From: Xanthomonas sp. Leaf148
GTDB taxonomy: Bacteria; Pseudomonadota; Gammaproteobacteria; Xanthomonadales; Xanthomonadaceae
DNA length: 64,000 nt
Direction: 5' to 3'
Assembly (NCBI RefSeq): GCF_001423585.1
Contig: NZ_LMOP01000001.1
Span: 558,001 to 622,000, forward strand
A program made the position numbers and the translations under genes. Under the pieces are notes generated by a model. That model saw only the letters and a list, made by a program, of their open reading frames with translations. It was not told the origin of the DNA and did not search any database. Shown in pieces: positions 36,351-45,172 of the stretch. Numbering within the stretch: the first letter of the stretch is position 1; the number at the start of each line of letters is the position of its first letter.

Positions 36351-38615
36351 ATGACTGCTTACTTGCAACGCTATAACGTCGGCCGCCGCCTAGGCGCTGC
36401 ATTTGGAATCCTGATCTTGCTGTCGAGCCTGCTCGTGGCGATCGGCCTGGTCACCATGGCCAACGCCAAGCAGCAATTGGACTTTATCGTTCTGGATCGC
36501 ATGGCCAAGATCCAGATCGGCAACGGCATGCTGGACGCGAACTCCACGATCATGATCGCGCTGGGCACCTACTCTATGGCAACCAGCCCCGAGCTCGACG
36601 CCGAAGCGCTGGCGACCATCAAGGAGCAACGCCAGCGCTACAGCGACCTGCGCGCCAAGCTCGACACGCTGCCCAGCTCGGAGGAAGGCCGCAAGATTCG
36701 TACAGTGCTGGACGAGCGGCGCACGATCTCGGCCAAGATCAACGACGAGGTCATGAAACTGGCGGCCGCAGACGACAATGCACCGGCGCAGGCGCTGCTG
36801 AGTGCGAAGGCACGCCCGGCCACCATGGCGTGGCAGGACAAGATCCGCGAGCTGGTCACCCGCCAGGAAGATCAGAGCCATCAGGCCTATACCGAAGCGG
36901 TTGCGTCGATGAAACGCGGCAAGCTGCTGATCAGCCTGGGCGGTATCGCTGTCGTGGCGATCAGCAGCCTGCTGGCCTGGCTGATCACCCGCAGCCTGAC
37001 CCAACCGCTCGCGCGTGCGACCAAGGCAGCCGAGGCCATCGCCAACGGTCAGCTGGATAACAACGTCCAGACCGACGCGCAGGACGAAACCGGCCGCCTG
37101 CTGCGCGCCATGAGCGGCATGCAGACACAGCTGCAAGCCTTGCTCAGCGCCCAGGGCGACATGGCCAAGCGCCACAACGATGGGCAGATCAGCTTCCGTA
37201 TCGATACCAACGCATTTCCCGGCGACTACGGCCGCATGGCGCAGGACACCAACACCCTGGTCGCCTCGCATCTAGCCGTGCAGACCACGCTCGCGCGCAT
37301 CATGGGCCGCTATGCCATCGGCGACCTGAGCGAGAGCATGGACGCGCTGCCCGGCGAAAAAGCCGTACTCACCCAGACCATGAACGAGGTCAAGGCCAAT
37401 CTGTCGGCGATGAATACCGAGATCAAGCAGCTGGCGCAGTCGGCGGCCAACGGCGATTTCAGCGCGCGCGGCGATGCCGACCGCTTCCAGTACGACTTCC
37501 ACATCATGGTCGATAGCCTCAACCAGCTGATGGCCACCGCCGATGGCAATCTGCAATCGCTGTCGTCGCTGCTGCAATCCATCGCCGCAGGCGACCTGAC
37601 CGCACGCATGAGTGGCGACTTCAAGGGGGTGTTCGCACAGATGCGCGACGACGCCAATGCCACCGCCACACAGCTGGCCGAAATTGTCGGGCGCATCCAG
37701 CACTCGGCGGTGTCGATCAATTCGGCCGCCAGCGAAATTGCCGCCGGCAATCAGGATCTGTCGCAACGTACCGAGCAGCAGGCCGCCAACCTGGAAGAAA
37801 CCGCCGCATCGATGGAAGAACTCACCTCCACCGTGCGGCAGAACGCAGAACATGCGCGCCAGGCCAATCAGCTGGCGATCGGCGCTGCTAGCGTCGCCTC
37901 GCAGGGCGGCGACATCGTCAGCAAGGTCGTGGGCACGATGACCGGCATCGAAGCCTCGTCCAAGAAGATCGCCGACATCATCAGCGTCATCGACGGCATC
38001 TCCTTCCAGACCAACATCCTGGCACTGAACGCAGCGGTCGAAGCGGCACGCGCCGGCGAACAAGGCCGCGGTTTTGCGGTGGTCGCCAGCGAAGTGCGCA
38101 CCCTCGCCCAGCGCTCCACCGCGGCGGCCAAGGAGATCAAGAGCCTGATCGACGATTCGGTCGAGCGCGTGGCCGAAGGCTCGGCACTGGTGCACAGCGC
38201 CGGCACCACAATGGCCGAGATCGTGGCGAGCGTGCAGCGCGTCACCGACATCATGGGCGAGATTTCCGCCGCCTCGCAGGAGCAGTCGGCCGGCATCGAA
38301 CAGGTCAACCTCACCGTCACCCAGATGGACGAAACCACGCAGCAGAATGCCGCGCTGGTGGAAGAAGCCACCGCCGCCGCTCGCTCGATGGAAGAGCAGG
38401 CCGTGCAGCTCAGGCAGGCGGTGTCGATCTTCAAGATCGAAGCCGAACGCCCGTCGGTTGTGCGCGCAGCTGCACCGACCGTGCTGCATTCCAAGAAGCC
38501 GGCCGGCGTTGCCGCAGCGAAGCCACGCGTTGCCGCGACATCGATCAAGCGACCCGTCAGGCAAGCGGTGGTCGCCAGCGCGTCGAGCAATGGTGCTGAT
38601 TGGCAAGAGTTCTAA
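36351..38615 (+). CDS. Methyl-accepting chemotaxis protein
   Basis: Transmembrane chemoreceptor of 754 residues that signals to CheA. Two membrane segments (about 17-36 and 191-213) bracket a helical periplasmic sensor (four-helix-bundle type, [17 protein letters not shown]...). A HAMP region follows ([21 protein letters not shown]), then repeated HAMP-like helices, and the conserved hairpin tip [46 protein letters not shown]. The C-terminus ends ADWQEF, matching the xWxxF pentapeptide that tethers CheR/CheB in high-abundance receptors. I chose the ATG at 36351 ([10 protein letters not shown]), with AGGA upstream; an ATG at 36330 is the alternative. The ligand is unknown. Confidence 0.93.
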   Translation: MTAYLQRYNVGRRLGAAFGILILLSSLLVAIGLVTMANAKQQLDFIVLDRMAKIQIGNGMLDANSTIMIALGTYSMATSPELDAEALATIKEQRQRYSDLRAKLDTLPSSEEGRKIRTVLDERRTISAKINDEVMKLAAADDNAPAQALLSAKARPATMAWQDKIRELVTRQEDQSHQAYTEAVASMKRGKLLISLGGIAVVAISSLLAWLITRSLTQPLARATKAAEAIANGQLDNNVQTDAQDETGRLLRAMSGMQTQLQALLSAQGDMAKRHNDGQISFRIDTNAFPGDYGRMAQDTNTLVASHLAVQTTLARIMGRYAIGDLSESMDALPGEKAVLTQTMNEVKANLSAMNTEIKQLAQSAANGDFSARGDADRFQYDFHIMVDSLNQLMATADGNLQSLSSLLQSIAAGDLTARMSGDFKGVFAQMRDDANATATQLAEIVGRIQHSAVSINSAASEIAAGNQDLSQRTEQQAANLEETAASMEELTSTVRQNAEHARQANQLAIGAASVASQGGDIVSKVVGTMTGIEASSKKIADIISVIDGISFQTNILALNAAVEAARAGEQGRGFAVVASEVRTLAQRSTAAAKEIKSLIDDSVERVAEGSALVHSAGTTMAEIVASVQRVTDIMGEISAASQEQSAGIEQVNLTVTQMDETTQQNAALVEEATAAARSMEEQAVQLRQAVSIFKIEAERPSVVRAAAPTVLHSKKPAGVAAAKPRVAATSIKRPVRQAVVASASSNGADWQEF

Positions 38616-38650
38616 GCCGGCGTTTTTAGCAAGAGATGGCGCAATACGAA

Positions 38651-38678
38651 GGCCGGCTGCGTGAGCAGCCGGCCTTCT
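38651..38678. terminator. Bidirectional terminator between chemoreceptor and aminotransferase
   Basis: Perfect 10-bp stem GGCCGGCTGC / GCAGCCGGCC (38651-38660 and 38665-38674) with a 4-base loop, followed by TTCT on the plus strand and TTCGTATT on the minus. It lies between the convergent stops at 38615 and 38724 and could serve both. Confidence 0.75.
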
Positions 38679-38723
38679 GCATTGCACCCGATTGCCTTCC
38701 AATCAATGACGACGAGACAGCGG

Positions 38724-39848
38724 TCAGCTCCATTCGGCCAGCAACTGCGCCATCCGCGCCAGACCCAGCTCCAGTTCCGCAGGCGACACACCGCCCGCCC
38801 CCAACCGCAGGTGCTGCGGGCATGCATACGCACCACCGGACATCACAAACGTCTTGAACGGCGGCGCAAGCAACCGGCGACTGAAGGCATCGGCGTCGAT
38901 CGGCAAGTCGAGATGCGCAAGACCGAGCAGGCCTGCCTGCGGCCGCTGCCATGTCAGTGCCGGCTGCTCGGCGACAAAGCGATCCAGTAGATCGATCCGC
39001 GCGCGCCCCATCGCACGCGAGTGCTCAACCGTCGCATCGAAATGCTCCGGTCGCAGCGCGACCTCGGCAATGCGCTCCCCCAGCACGTTCATGATCTCGC
39101 TGGTGTTTTCGCGTAGCACCATCGCCGCATTGAGCAAGGCTTGGTCGCGCGTCACCATCCAGCCGGTCCGCAAGCCCTGCAGGCCGAGCAGCTTCGACAC
39201 GCTGCCGGTACTCACTCCGCGGTCGTAAAGGGTTGCGATGCGTGGGGTCTCTTGCCGATCCCACTCCAGACCGCGATAGACCTCGTCGGAAAGGATGTAG
39301 GCCCCCACGCGCTCTGCCGCAGCCACAATGCGCTGCAGCGTCGCCAGGTTCTCCACGCGTCCAGTCGGATTGTTGGGATTGCACAGGAAGATGAGCTTGG
39401 TCCTGGGCGTGACCAACGCTTCGAGCTGGTCGATATCCAGTGCCCAGTTGGATGCCTCCGAACGCGTCACCAACTTGGGCACCGCACCGATTTGCTGTGC
39501 CAGCACCAGCGGTTGCTGCCACCCCGGTGCATCGATGACGAACTCATCTCCGGCAGCGAGCAACTGTGTCAGCACCAAGTAGTTCGCCTCCTGCGCGCCG
39601 GCGGTGATCAGCACATCCTGCAACCCGCATGTGCTGGCATACCCATACTGCGCCAGCACCCGTTCGCGCAGCAGTGGCAAGCCTTGATAGTCCTCGCCGG
39701 TCCAATCCAGCGACTGCGCAGGATCCAGCTGCGCCAGATAGCGCTGCAATGGCGGCGAAGGCGACAACGAATAGGTGACGCAGGCATCAGGCTTGGCACG
39801 ATGCGCGGTGAGCCATTGCTCCCAAAAACTGTTCGACGGCACAGGCAT
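38724..39848 (-). CDS. Class I/II PLP-dependent aminotransferase of the aromatic cluster
   Basis: 374-residue fold-type I enzyme. It shows NPNNPTG (157-163), DEVYRG with D188, the PLP lysine K219 in STGSVSKLLGLQGLRTGW and the following arginine R227, and a C-terminal substrate-binding region. The ATG at 39848 (MPVPSNSFWE) begins 13 bases after the SDR stop; an in-frame start at 39905 would overlap the SDR. It is the last gene of the six-gene cluster and could supply or remove the amino group of the pathway product; the substrate is unknown. A broken copy of this gene lies at 30698-32665. Confidence 0.88.
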   Translation of the reverse strand: MPVPSNSFWEQWLTAHRAKPDACVTYSLSPSPPLQRYLAQLDPAQSLDWTGEDYQGLPLLRERVLAQYGYASTCGLQDVLITAGAQEANYLVLTQLLAAGDEFVIDAPGWQQPLVLAQQIGAVPKLVTRSEASNWALDIDQLEALVTPRTKLIFLCNPNNPTGRVENLATLQRIVAAAERVGAYILSDEVYRGLEWDRQETPRIATLYDRGVSTGSVSKLLGLQGLRTGWMVTRDQALLNAAMVLRENTSEIMNVLGERIAEVALRPEHFDATVEHSRAMGRARIDLLDRFVAEQPALTWQRPQAGLLGLAHLDLPIDADAFSRRLLAPPFKTFVMSGGAYACPQHLRLGAGGVSPAELELGLARMAQLLAEWS

Positions 39849-39861
39849 GCGTAAGACTCCC

Positions 39862-40653
39862 TTATCCCATGACGGCCGGGCATACGCCCAGCCCAAGCGA
39901 AGCATCGATCACCGCGCCACGTAAAATGCGTGCCTCATCGCGGCACAGGTAAAAGCACAGGTCGGCAATCTCCCGCGGCGCGATCAACCGCCCGCCGGGC
40001 AGCGATGCTTCAAGCGCCTGGCGTTGTTCGGCCGACAATGCATTCAAGGTACTGGCCTGAAACATCGGCGTATCGGTGGCGCCAGGACAGACAGTGAAGA
40101 CATCGATACCTGTGCAGGCGTAGGTGGCCGCAAGTTGCCGCCCCAGAAACGCCACCGCCGCCTTGCTCATGCCATCGGCAGCGCGAAAGCGCGGAAAGTG
40201 CGTGATTCCGCCGTCCACCGAACTCATGAACACGATCTTGCCGTGTCCGCGCGCCAGCATGCTCGGGATAACATCCTCGCTGAGCCACAGCGGCCCCAGC
40301 GTATTGACCCGGAAAAACACCTCGTCCTGTTCCTTGTAGCTGGCCGCCGCACGTTCAACGGTCTTGGTGCCGACGCCAGCGTTATGGATCACGATGTCCA
40401 GCGGCAAAGACAGTACCTGCATCAGTTGCGCGTGGCTCTGCTGGTCGCCCACATCCAGCTCCAATGCGTGCACGTACTCATCGCCGACTTCATCGAGCAG
40501 CGCCTGCGCCCGTTGCCGGCTCTCCTCCCCCGGGCGGTAGGTAAAGCTCACCCTGTAACCGGCCTGCGCAAAAACGTGCACCAGCTCGACGCCGATACCT
40601 CCTGCACCGCCGGTAATCAGCACATGTTGACGATCGATCTCGATTGCATTCAT
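39862..40653 (-). CDS. Short-chain dehydrogenase/reductase-like protein lacking the catalytic Tyr
   Basis: 263-residue Rossmann-fold protein with the cofactor loop TGGAGGIG (14-21), HNAG (90-93), the serine motif FMSS (142-145) and PGATDTPMF. The usual catalytic YxxxK is absent: the sequence at the site is ADGMSKAAV, so K164 is present but the Tyr position is D160. The protein may therefore act non-canonically, bind a ligand, or catalyse another step. The start overlaps the class V PLP gene's stop as ATGA, and the aminotransferase gene follows after 13 bases, so it is inside the operon. Confidence 0.85.
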   Translation of the reverse strand: MNAIEIDRQHVLITGGAGGIGVELVHVFAQAGYRVSFTYRPGEESRQRAQALLDEVGDEYVHALELDVGDQQSHAQLMQVLSLPLDIVIHNAGVGTKTVERAAASYKEQDEVFFRVNTLGPLWLSEDVIPSMLARGHGKIVFMSSVDGGITHFPRFRAADGMSKAAVAFLGRQLAATYACTGIDVFTVCPGATDTPMFQASTLNALSAEQRQALEASLPGGRLIAPREIADLCFYLCRDEARILRGAVIDASLGLGVCPAVMG

Positions 40654-41906
40654 CGCGCAACTCCCGCAGTGACGGCCTGCATCAGCGCATCTCGTTCGTC
40701 CAGCGCAGCAAAGGCGCCCTGCAACGCATCGCCCAGTCGAACCACATCCTCCATCGCGGCATAGACCTGCATGGAAACACGCAGCACGTAGCTCGCGTTG
40801 TCTGGCCACGCGTTCACTGCCACGTCGATGGCATGGGTGTCGTACAGCCAGTCCTGCAGCGCGGCCGCATCGGGATATGCCGCGCAGAGGCGAGGCGGCA
40901 GCGCGAACGCCACCATGCTTGCCAGGTGTTCATCGGTGGCCAGACGTTTCAGCGGCAATCGCGCCGTCAGGTACTGCGCACAGCGCAGCGCCGATGCATG
41001 GTGATGTGCGAACAGTGCAGGCAGGCCGCCAGGCAGCACGTTCTGCAGGAAAACGATCGCTTCGGGAATGCACAGCAACGGCGTCGGGTCGGAGGTACCC
41101 AGCCAATCGAATTCCAGATGCAGCCGCGGGCGAGCGCTGCTGTTGTCGCCGTAGCCGCGACTGATCACCGGCGGATGCACGCCCGCCTGACGATCGCGAC
41201 GCACATGCAAAAATCCCGCGCCGCGCGGGCTGCACAGCCATTTATGGCAATCGCCCGCGTAATACGCCGCTCCGATCGCCTGCACATCCAACGGCAACAT
41301 GCCTGGTGCATGCGCACCATCGACCACTGTATCGATGCCACGTTCGGCCAGCGCCGCGACCAGGGCTTTGATCGGAAATACGATCCCGGTCGGGCTGGTG
41401 ACGTGATCCAACACGGCAAGCCGCGTGCGCGGGGTGACTCGTTCCAGCACGGCCTGCACCACACGCTGCGGGTCCGACACCGGCACGCCGACCTGCGCAA
41501 CCACCACGGTGGCCCCGGTGTTGCCGGAGACAAAGTCGAGTAGATTGCGTGCAGACAAATACGCATGGTTGGTAGTCAGAATCTCGTCGTCGCGCGTAAA
41601 AGAACGCGAGCGCAGCACCGCGCTCAATGCGGTGGTCACGTTGGGCAGCAATACCAGGTCGACTGGATCGGCGCCGATGACCCCAGCCAGCGCCTCGCGC
41701 GAGGCATCTAATAAGCGCGGTAGATCGCGCAGGATGAACACAGACGGCAGCCGCTCGATCTGCGCACGAAACGCCGTCTGGCGTTCCAGTACAGCGTTGG
41801 GGCATGCCCCCAGCATGCCGTGATTGAGACAGGCGACGCCTGGATCGAGCGAAAAACGTTGCTTCATCCGCACAGCCGGTGCGTCGGATTCCCACGGTGA
41901 TTGCAT
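40650..41906 (-). CDS. Class V PLP-dependent enzyme (isopenicillin N epimerase/kynureninase/EgtE-like)
   Basis: 418-residue fold-type I enzyme. It has LNHGMLGACPNAVLERQ near residue 27, typical of CefD-like proteins, LDHVTSPTGIVFPI, the PLP aspartate D196 in VVDGAHAPG, and K222 in GDCHKWLCSPRGAGFLHV as the cofactor lysine. Within this class kynureninases, cysteine desulfurases, CefD epimerases and ergothioneine lyases all occur. With a tryptophan-dioxygenase-like gene upstream, cleavage of a kynurenine-type side chain is attractive but not shown by any diagnostic residue I can see. It lies 27 bases after the monooxygenase gene. Confidence 0.85.
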   Translation of the reverse strand: MQSPWESDAPAVRMKQRFSLDPGVACLNHGMLGACPNAVLERQTAFRAQIERLPSVFILRDLPRLLDASREALAGVIGADPVDLVLLPNVTTALSAVLRSRSFTRDDEILTTNHAYLSARNLLDFVSGNTGATVVVAQVGVPVSDPQRVVQAVLERVTPRTRLAVLDHVTSPTGIVFPIKALVAALAERGIDTVVDGAHAPGMLPLDVQAIGAAYYAGDCHKWLCSPRGAGFLHVRRDRQAGVHPPVISRGYGDNSSARPRLHLEFDWLGTSDPTPLLCIPEAIVFLQNVLPGGLPALFAHHHASALRCAQYLTARLPLKRLATDEHLASMVAFALPPRLCAAYPDAAALQDWLYDTHAIDVAVNAWPDNASYVLRVSMQVYAAMEDVVRLGDALQGAFAALDERDALMQAVTAGVAR

Positions 41907-41933
41907 CAGACACGTCCTCTCGGCAACGGCAGA

Positions 41934-43391
41934 TCAGGAAACAAGGGTGGGCTCGGCCGCGACGCGGTGCTGAGCGATCAGCTGCAGCAGTGACTCTCGC
42001 GAAGGTGCGGCCAGCGGTAGCACGGGATGTGTCGCGGCAAGACTGCGCACCCGCGTTACGACGTCGTACCGATTGAAAATTGCAGACGGGTCTTCAAGCA
42101 TTCCCGTGCGCCGTGCCAATGCGTGCCAGACCACTGCATCATGGCGCGCAGCGGCAGCGATGTGCGGCAAACCGATCGCATCCGGGTGCTGAAATGCAGG
42201 CGGTTTACCTGCCCACAGCGCGCTGCGTGTGCGGTCCTGCGCCACGCTATCGACGTACCAGGGCCGCACAAGACGCTGCGCAAGCGCGTCGGCATCGACG
42301 GCAAACCGCAGCGGGTCATCCAGTCCTTCGCGATGCGCAAGATCGGCAACGGCATATGCGTAGCGCATCGCCAAGGACATACCGCGCGTATAGGTCGGAT
42401 TGGTGGTGCACAACGCATCGCCGACCGCGATGGTCCCAGCCACGGTCGGCATGCCGCTCGCCACCGCGGACCGATAGCGGTTTTCGCACACTGGCCAGCG
42501 CAGCACATCCGATACCGGCTCGCAGACGCCAGCGTCGAGCCAGGTTGCGATGCCGGCGTGCGCGCCTGCAGCTGCAGTGAACACCGCTGGCTCAACCATG
42601 GCATGCCATGCGCTATCGCCATGCGGTGCCATCAGCGTGATGGAGACATAGCCGTTATCGGCGGGACACACGATGCAGCCACTGGACGCGGCATAGCCAC
42701 CCACCGAAAAACCCGCAGTGAGTTGCACATTCGGCCGCTGCCGGCAGCGATACCACCGCGTGAAATATGCGAGCCCGCAGTTGTCCACCAAGGTATCGGG
42801 CGTCTGCACACCGGCCTGTCGCAACCATTTGCCGAACGCAGAGCCGCGACCCAGCGCATCGATGGTCAGCGCCGCGCGTAGCTCACCGCGCGAGCTGCAC
42901 ACCCCTTCCACCAGTGGACTGTCGTCGGTGCGAACCAGCAGGCCGTGGACGCTGGTTGCGTCATGCACCGTGATGTTCGGCTCTGCCAGCACCACCGCAC
43001 GAACGACGTCCTCGATCAACGAGCGGCGCGTCGACAGACCGAACAACTCCGGATCGTCGTTGCGAGGCACAGCGACACCTGGCGCAAGCGTTGCGCCGAA
43101 CGGCATCTCGACCGCACCGGCATCCAGCAACGCCTGCCAGATATCCGGCGCGCGTTCGCGCAGCACCTGCCGCCCCAGCGCGGCCAGCGCATGCGTATGA
43201 CGGGCGTGCGGCACGCCTTTGCGCCACCAGCTCGGCGTGGGCAGATGGGCATCGCGCGCCAGCGATGACCCGCCGACGACCCCGTCGCGTTCAAGCACGG
43301 TCACCTGGTAGCCGTGTCTGGCAAACGCCAGTGCGCTCATCAAGCCGGCGATGCTGCCGCCGACCACCAGCACCTGCGACGTATCGGTCAT
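41934..43391 (-). CDS. FAD-dependent monooxygenase/oxidoreductase of the aromatic cluster
   Basis: 485-residue flavoprotein. The FAD-binding loop VVGGSIAGLMSALAFARHGYQVTVLER is at the N-terminus and the second FAD motif GDALCTTNPTYTRGMSLAM in the C-terminal half; between them is a substrate domain with HARHTHALAALGRQ. The GD...NP.YTRGMS pattern is like flavin hydroxylases and epoxidases of natural-product pathways rather than typical kynurenine 3-monooxygenase. The ATG at 43391 (MTDTSQVLVV) is the sensible start; the open frame upstream overlaps the dioxygenase gene. It probably hydroxylates the aromatic intermediate of the cluster. Confidence 0.87.
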   Translation of the reverse strand: MTDTSQVLVVGGSIAGLMSALAFARHGYQVTVLERDGVVGGSSLARDAHLPTPSWWRKGVPHARHTHALAALGRQVLRERAPDIWQALLDAGAVEMPFGATLAPGVAVPRNDDPELFGLSTRRSLIEDVVRAVVLAEPNITVHDATSVHGLLVRTDDSPLVEGVCSSRGELRAALTIDALGRGSAFGKWLRQAGVQTPDTLVDNCGLAYFTRWYRCRQRPNVQLTAGFSVGGYAASSGCIVCPADNGYVSITLMAPHGDSAWHAMVEPAVFTAAAGAHAGIATWLDAGVCEPVSDVLRWPVCENRYRSAVASGMPTVAGTIAVGDALCTTNPTYTRGMSLAMRYAYAVADLAHREGLDDPLRFAVDADALAQRLVRPWYVDSVAQDRTRSALWAGKPPAFQHPDAIGLPHIAAAARHDAVVWHALARRTGMLEDPSAIFNRYDVVTRVRSLAATHPVLPLAAPSRESLLQLIAQHRVAAEPTLVS

Positions 43392-43476
43392 GGCGCACAC
43401 CCTGCGCCCACATCGATCAGGCATGGCGACAGGTCGTACGCAAACAGCAAACGGGTGGCGACAACAAACCCCGGCA

Positions 43477-44649
43477 TCATCGGCCGCCCTCCATCGCGAA
43501 TCCATACCCGTCCGGGTTGTCGAGCACAGGCACGCTGGCGGTGCGCAGCAACAACGAGCGCGCCGTCCACAGTTCGGCAAAAATTCGGTAGCGCAGCGCG
43601 GTCTGATCCAGGTAGTCCACACCCGCGGAACCGCCGGTGCCAACGCGACGGCCGATGAAGCGCTCCACCATGCGCGCATGCCGCTGCCGCCAGATCAACA
43701 TCGCCTGTTCCAGCTCGACCACGCTTTCCAGCAGTTCGCGCGGCCACGCAAGCTGCGGCAACTCACGATGACTTTCGACAAACACCAAGGCCGCACGTAC
43801 CGCACGGTGTGCGTCGTGGGCGGGCGCGTCGAGCTGCGCGTGCTCGTCGGCCAGCAGGAACGCCTGGGCGCTATCGTCTTCCGCCGCATGCCGCGCACGC
43901 AGCCGCTGCAGCTCTTCTATGCTGCTGCCACGCTCGGCGGCCAGACGCCAACGACGCTCGCTGTCGGCGCGCATCGCCTGGATGTAGCGACGTGCGAAGC
44001 GCTCCTTCGCTGTCGGCGTCGTGGCGCCATCGATCGGTAGCCGAGCCAGCCATGCATACAAAGACTGCTTGAGGGATGGGCCGGCCTTGGCGCGTGCTTC
44101 GACACGTTGCGCAGCAGTCGAGGGACTGCCATCCGGCAGTTTGAGCGCATCGCGATAGGAGCCCGCGCTGATGGAAATACGTTGTGCATCTTCAAGACCC
44201 AACAGGATCTCGATCTCGCGCAGTTGCGCCGATTGAAACCCGCTGGCTGGCGTCAACCGCTCGCGAAACTCCAGAAAGTCGCGCGCCGTCATCGTCTCCA
44301 TCAGTCGAAAATGCTGATTCGCTTGCTCGAATACCGTGATTGCACGACGGAGCGAACGCACCCCGGCAACCACCTGATGCCCGGCCACGTCCGGTGCATT
44401 GAGCAGGTCACGGGTAAAGGTCAACTCGCGCAGCACCAGCTTGAACCACAGCTCGTGGACTTGGTGCACGCTGATGAACAAGGCCTCGTCGTTGCTGACC
44501 GCCGACTCATCGTCGTCAAGTCCTCCCTGCAGGGCCAGCAGCTGCTCGACCTTGATGTAGTCCCAGTAGTTCGCCGCGACCGCCCGCGCGCCTTTTTGCT
44601 GCTGCAATGCCAGGTCGGGCTCTGCACTCAACCGGCCAGCATCATCCAA
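43477..44649 (-). CDS. Tryptophan 2,3-dioxygenase-superfamily heme protein
   Basis: Heme enzyme expected to open an indole ring, giving N-formylkynurenine from tryptophan. Hallmarks: NYWDYIKVEQLLALQ, the distal His H62 in VHQVHELWFK, FRLMETMTARDFLEFRERLTPASGFQSAQLREIE with the substrate carboxylate-binding R144, and the heme-ligand region with H324 in RQRHARMVERFIGRRVGTGGSAG. At 390 residues it is longer than common bacterial TDOs (under 300), with extra helices in the middle. The start is TTG at 44649, overlapping the VOC gene; no better ATG/GTG is near. A kynurenine formamidase is not in the cluster. Confidence 0.85.
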   Translation of the reverse strand: MDDAGRLSAEPDLALQQQKGARAVAANYWDYIKVEQLLALQGGLDDDESAVSNDEALFISVHQVHELWFKLVLRELTFTRDLLNAPDVAGHQVVAGVRSLRRAITVFEQANQHFRLMETMTARDFLEFRERLTPASGFQSAQLREIEILLGLEDAQRISISAGSYRDALKLPDGSPSTAAQRVEARAKAGPSLKQSLYAWLARLPIDGATTPTAKERFARRYIQAMRADSERRWRLAAERGSSIEELQRLRARHAAEDDSAQAFLLADEHAQLDAPAHDAHRAVRAALVFVESHRELPQLAWPRELLESVVELEQAMLIWRQRHARMVERFIGRRVGTGGSAGVDYLDQTALRYRIFAELWTARSLLLRTASVPVLDNPDGYGFAMEGGR

Positions 44650-45172
44650 GCAAATGCTCCCTTTTCAGTTGCGTCCACGCGGCGAGATTGGCGTAAGCCA
44701 TCTTCTCCAGATCGTCCCAGATGGCCGTTTGTGCCACCTCCGGCTTGACGATCAGCTCCAGGCGATGCCCATTCGGGTCGCGGAAGTACCACGACGTGGC
44801 CAATTCGGCATGCCGTCCATCCCCGGCCACGTCATGGATCACCGGCCCCTCCACCTCGACGCCGCTGTCTCGCAAGCGGGCGCAAAGTGCGTCGGCCCGC
44901 TCGCTGTCGCGCACTTCAAGGGCAAGATGCTGCGCCCAGTCTTCCTCGACCGGCACCAGCGGCAGCGCACTGCCAAGCACCTCGAAGAAACAGATATAGC
45001 TGCCGTCTTCCATTTCAAAGAAGACATTATTATTGGTTGCCTTCAGACCACTGGAAGGAACGTGGTCAATCAATGCCGCCGCAAACTTCAAACCCAGGGT
45101 ATCGGCATAGAAACCCACTGTTTCTGCCGCATCCCGGCAGCGATAACCTACATGATGAAGTTTACTCAACAT
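44642..45172 (-). CDS. VOC-superfamily protein (glyoxalase/extradiol dioxygenase-like)
   Basis: 176-residue metalloenzyme-fold protein, first gene of the cluster. It has the metal-site type residues in LHHVGYRC (N-terminal), QHLALEV (central) and NGHRLELIV (C-terminal), the usual VOC His/His/Glu arrangement. AGGAG lies close before the ATG at 45172. Members include ring-cleaving dioxygenases, glyoxalases and isomerases; which applies is open. If the pathway makes a hydroxylated anthranilate or catechol, ring opening would be logical. Its stop overlaps the next gene's TTG start. Confidence 0.82.
   Translation of the reverse strand: MLSKLHHVGYRCRDAAETVGFYADTLGLKFAAALIDHVPSSGLKATNNNVFFEMEDGSYICFFEVLGSALPLVPVEEDWAQHLALEVRDSERADALCARLRDSGVEVEGPVIHDVAGDGRHAELATSWYFRDPNGHRLELIVKPEVAQTAIWDDLEKMAYANLAAWTQLKREHLLG

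Noticed and set aside
38724..45172. Interpreting the aromatic cluster as the normal kynurenine/NAD pathway
   Set aside because: It lacks formamidase, a recognisable kynurenine 3-monooxygenase and 3-hydroxyanthranilate dioxygenase, and contains an SDR and an additional aminotransferase.
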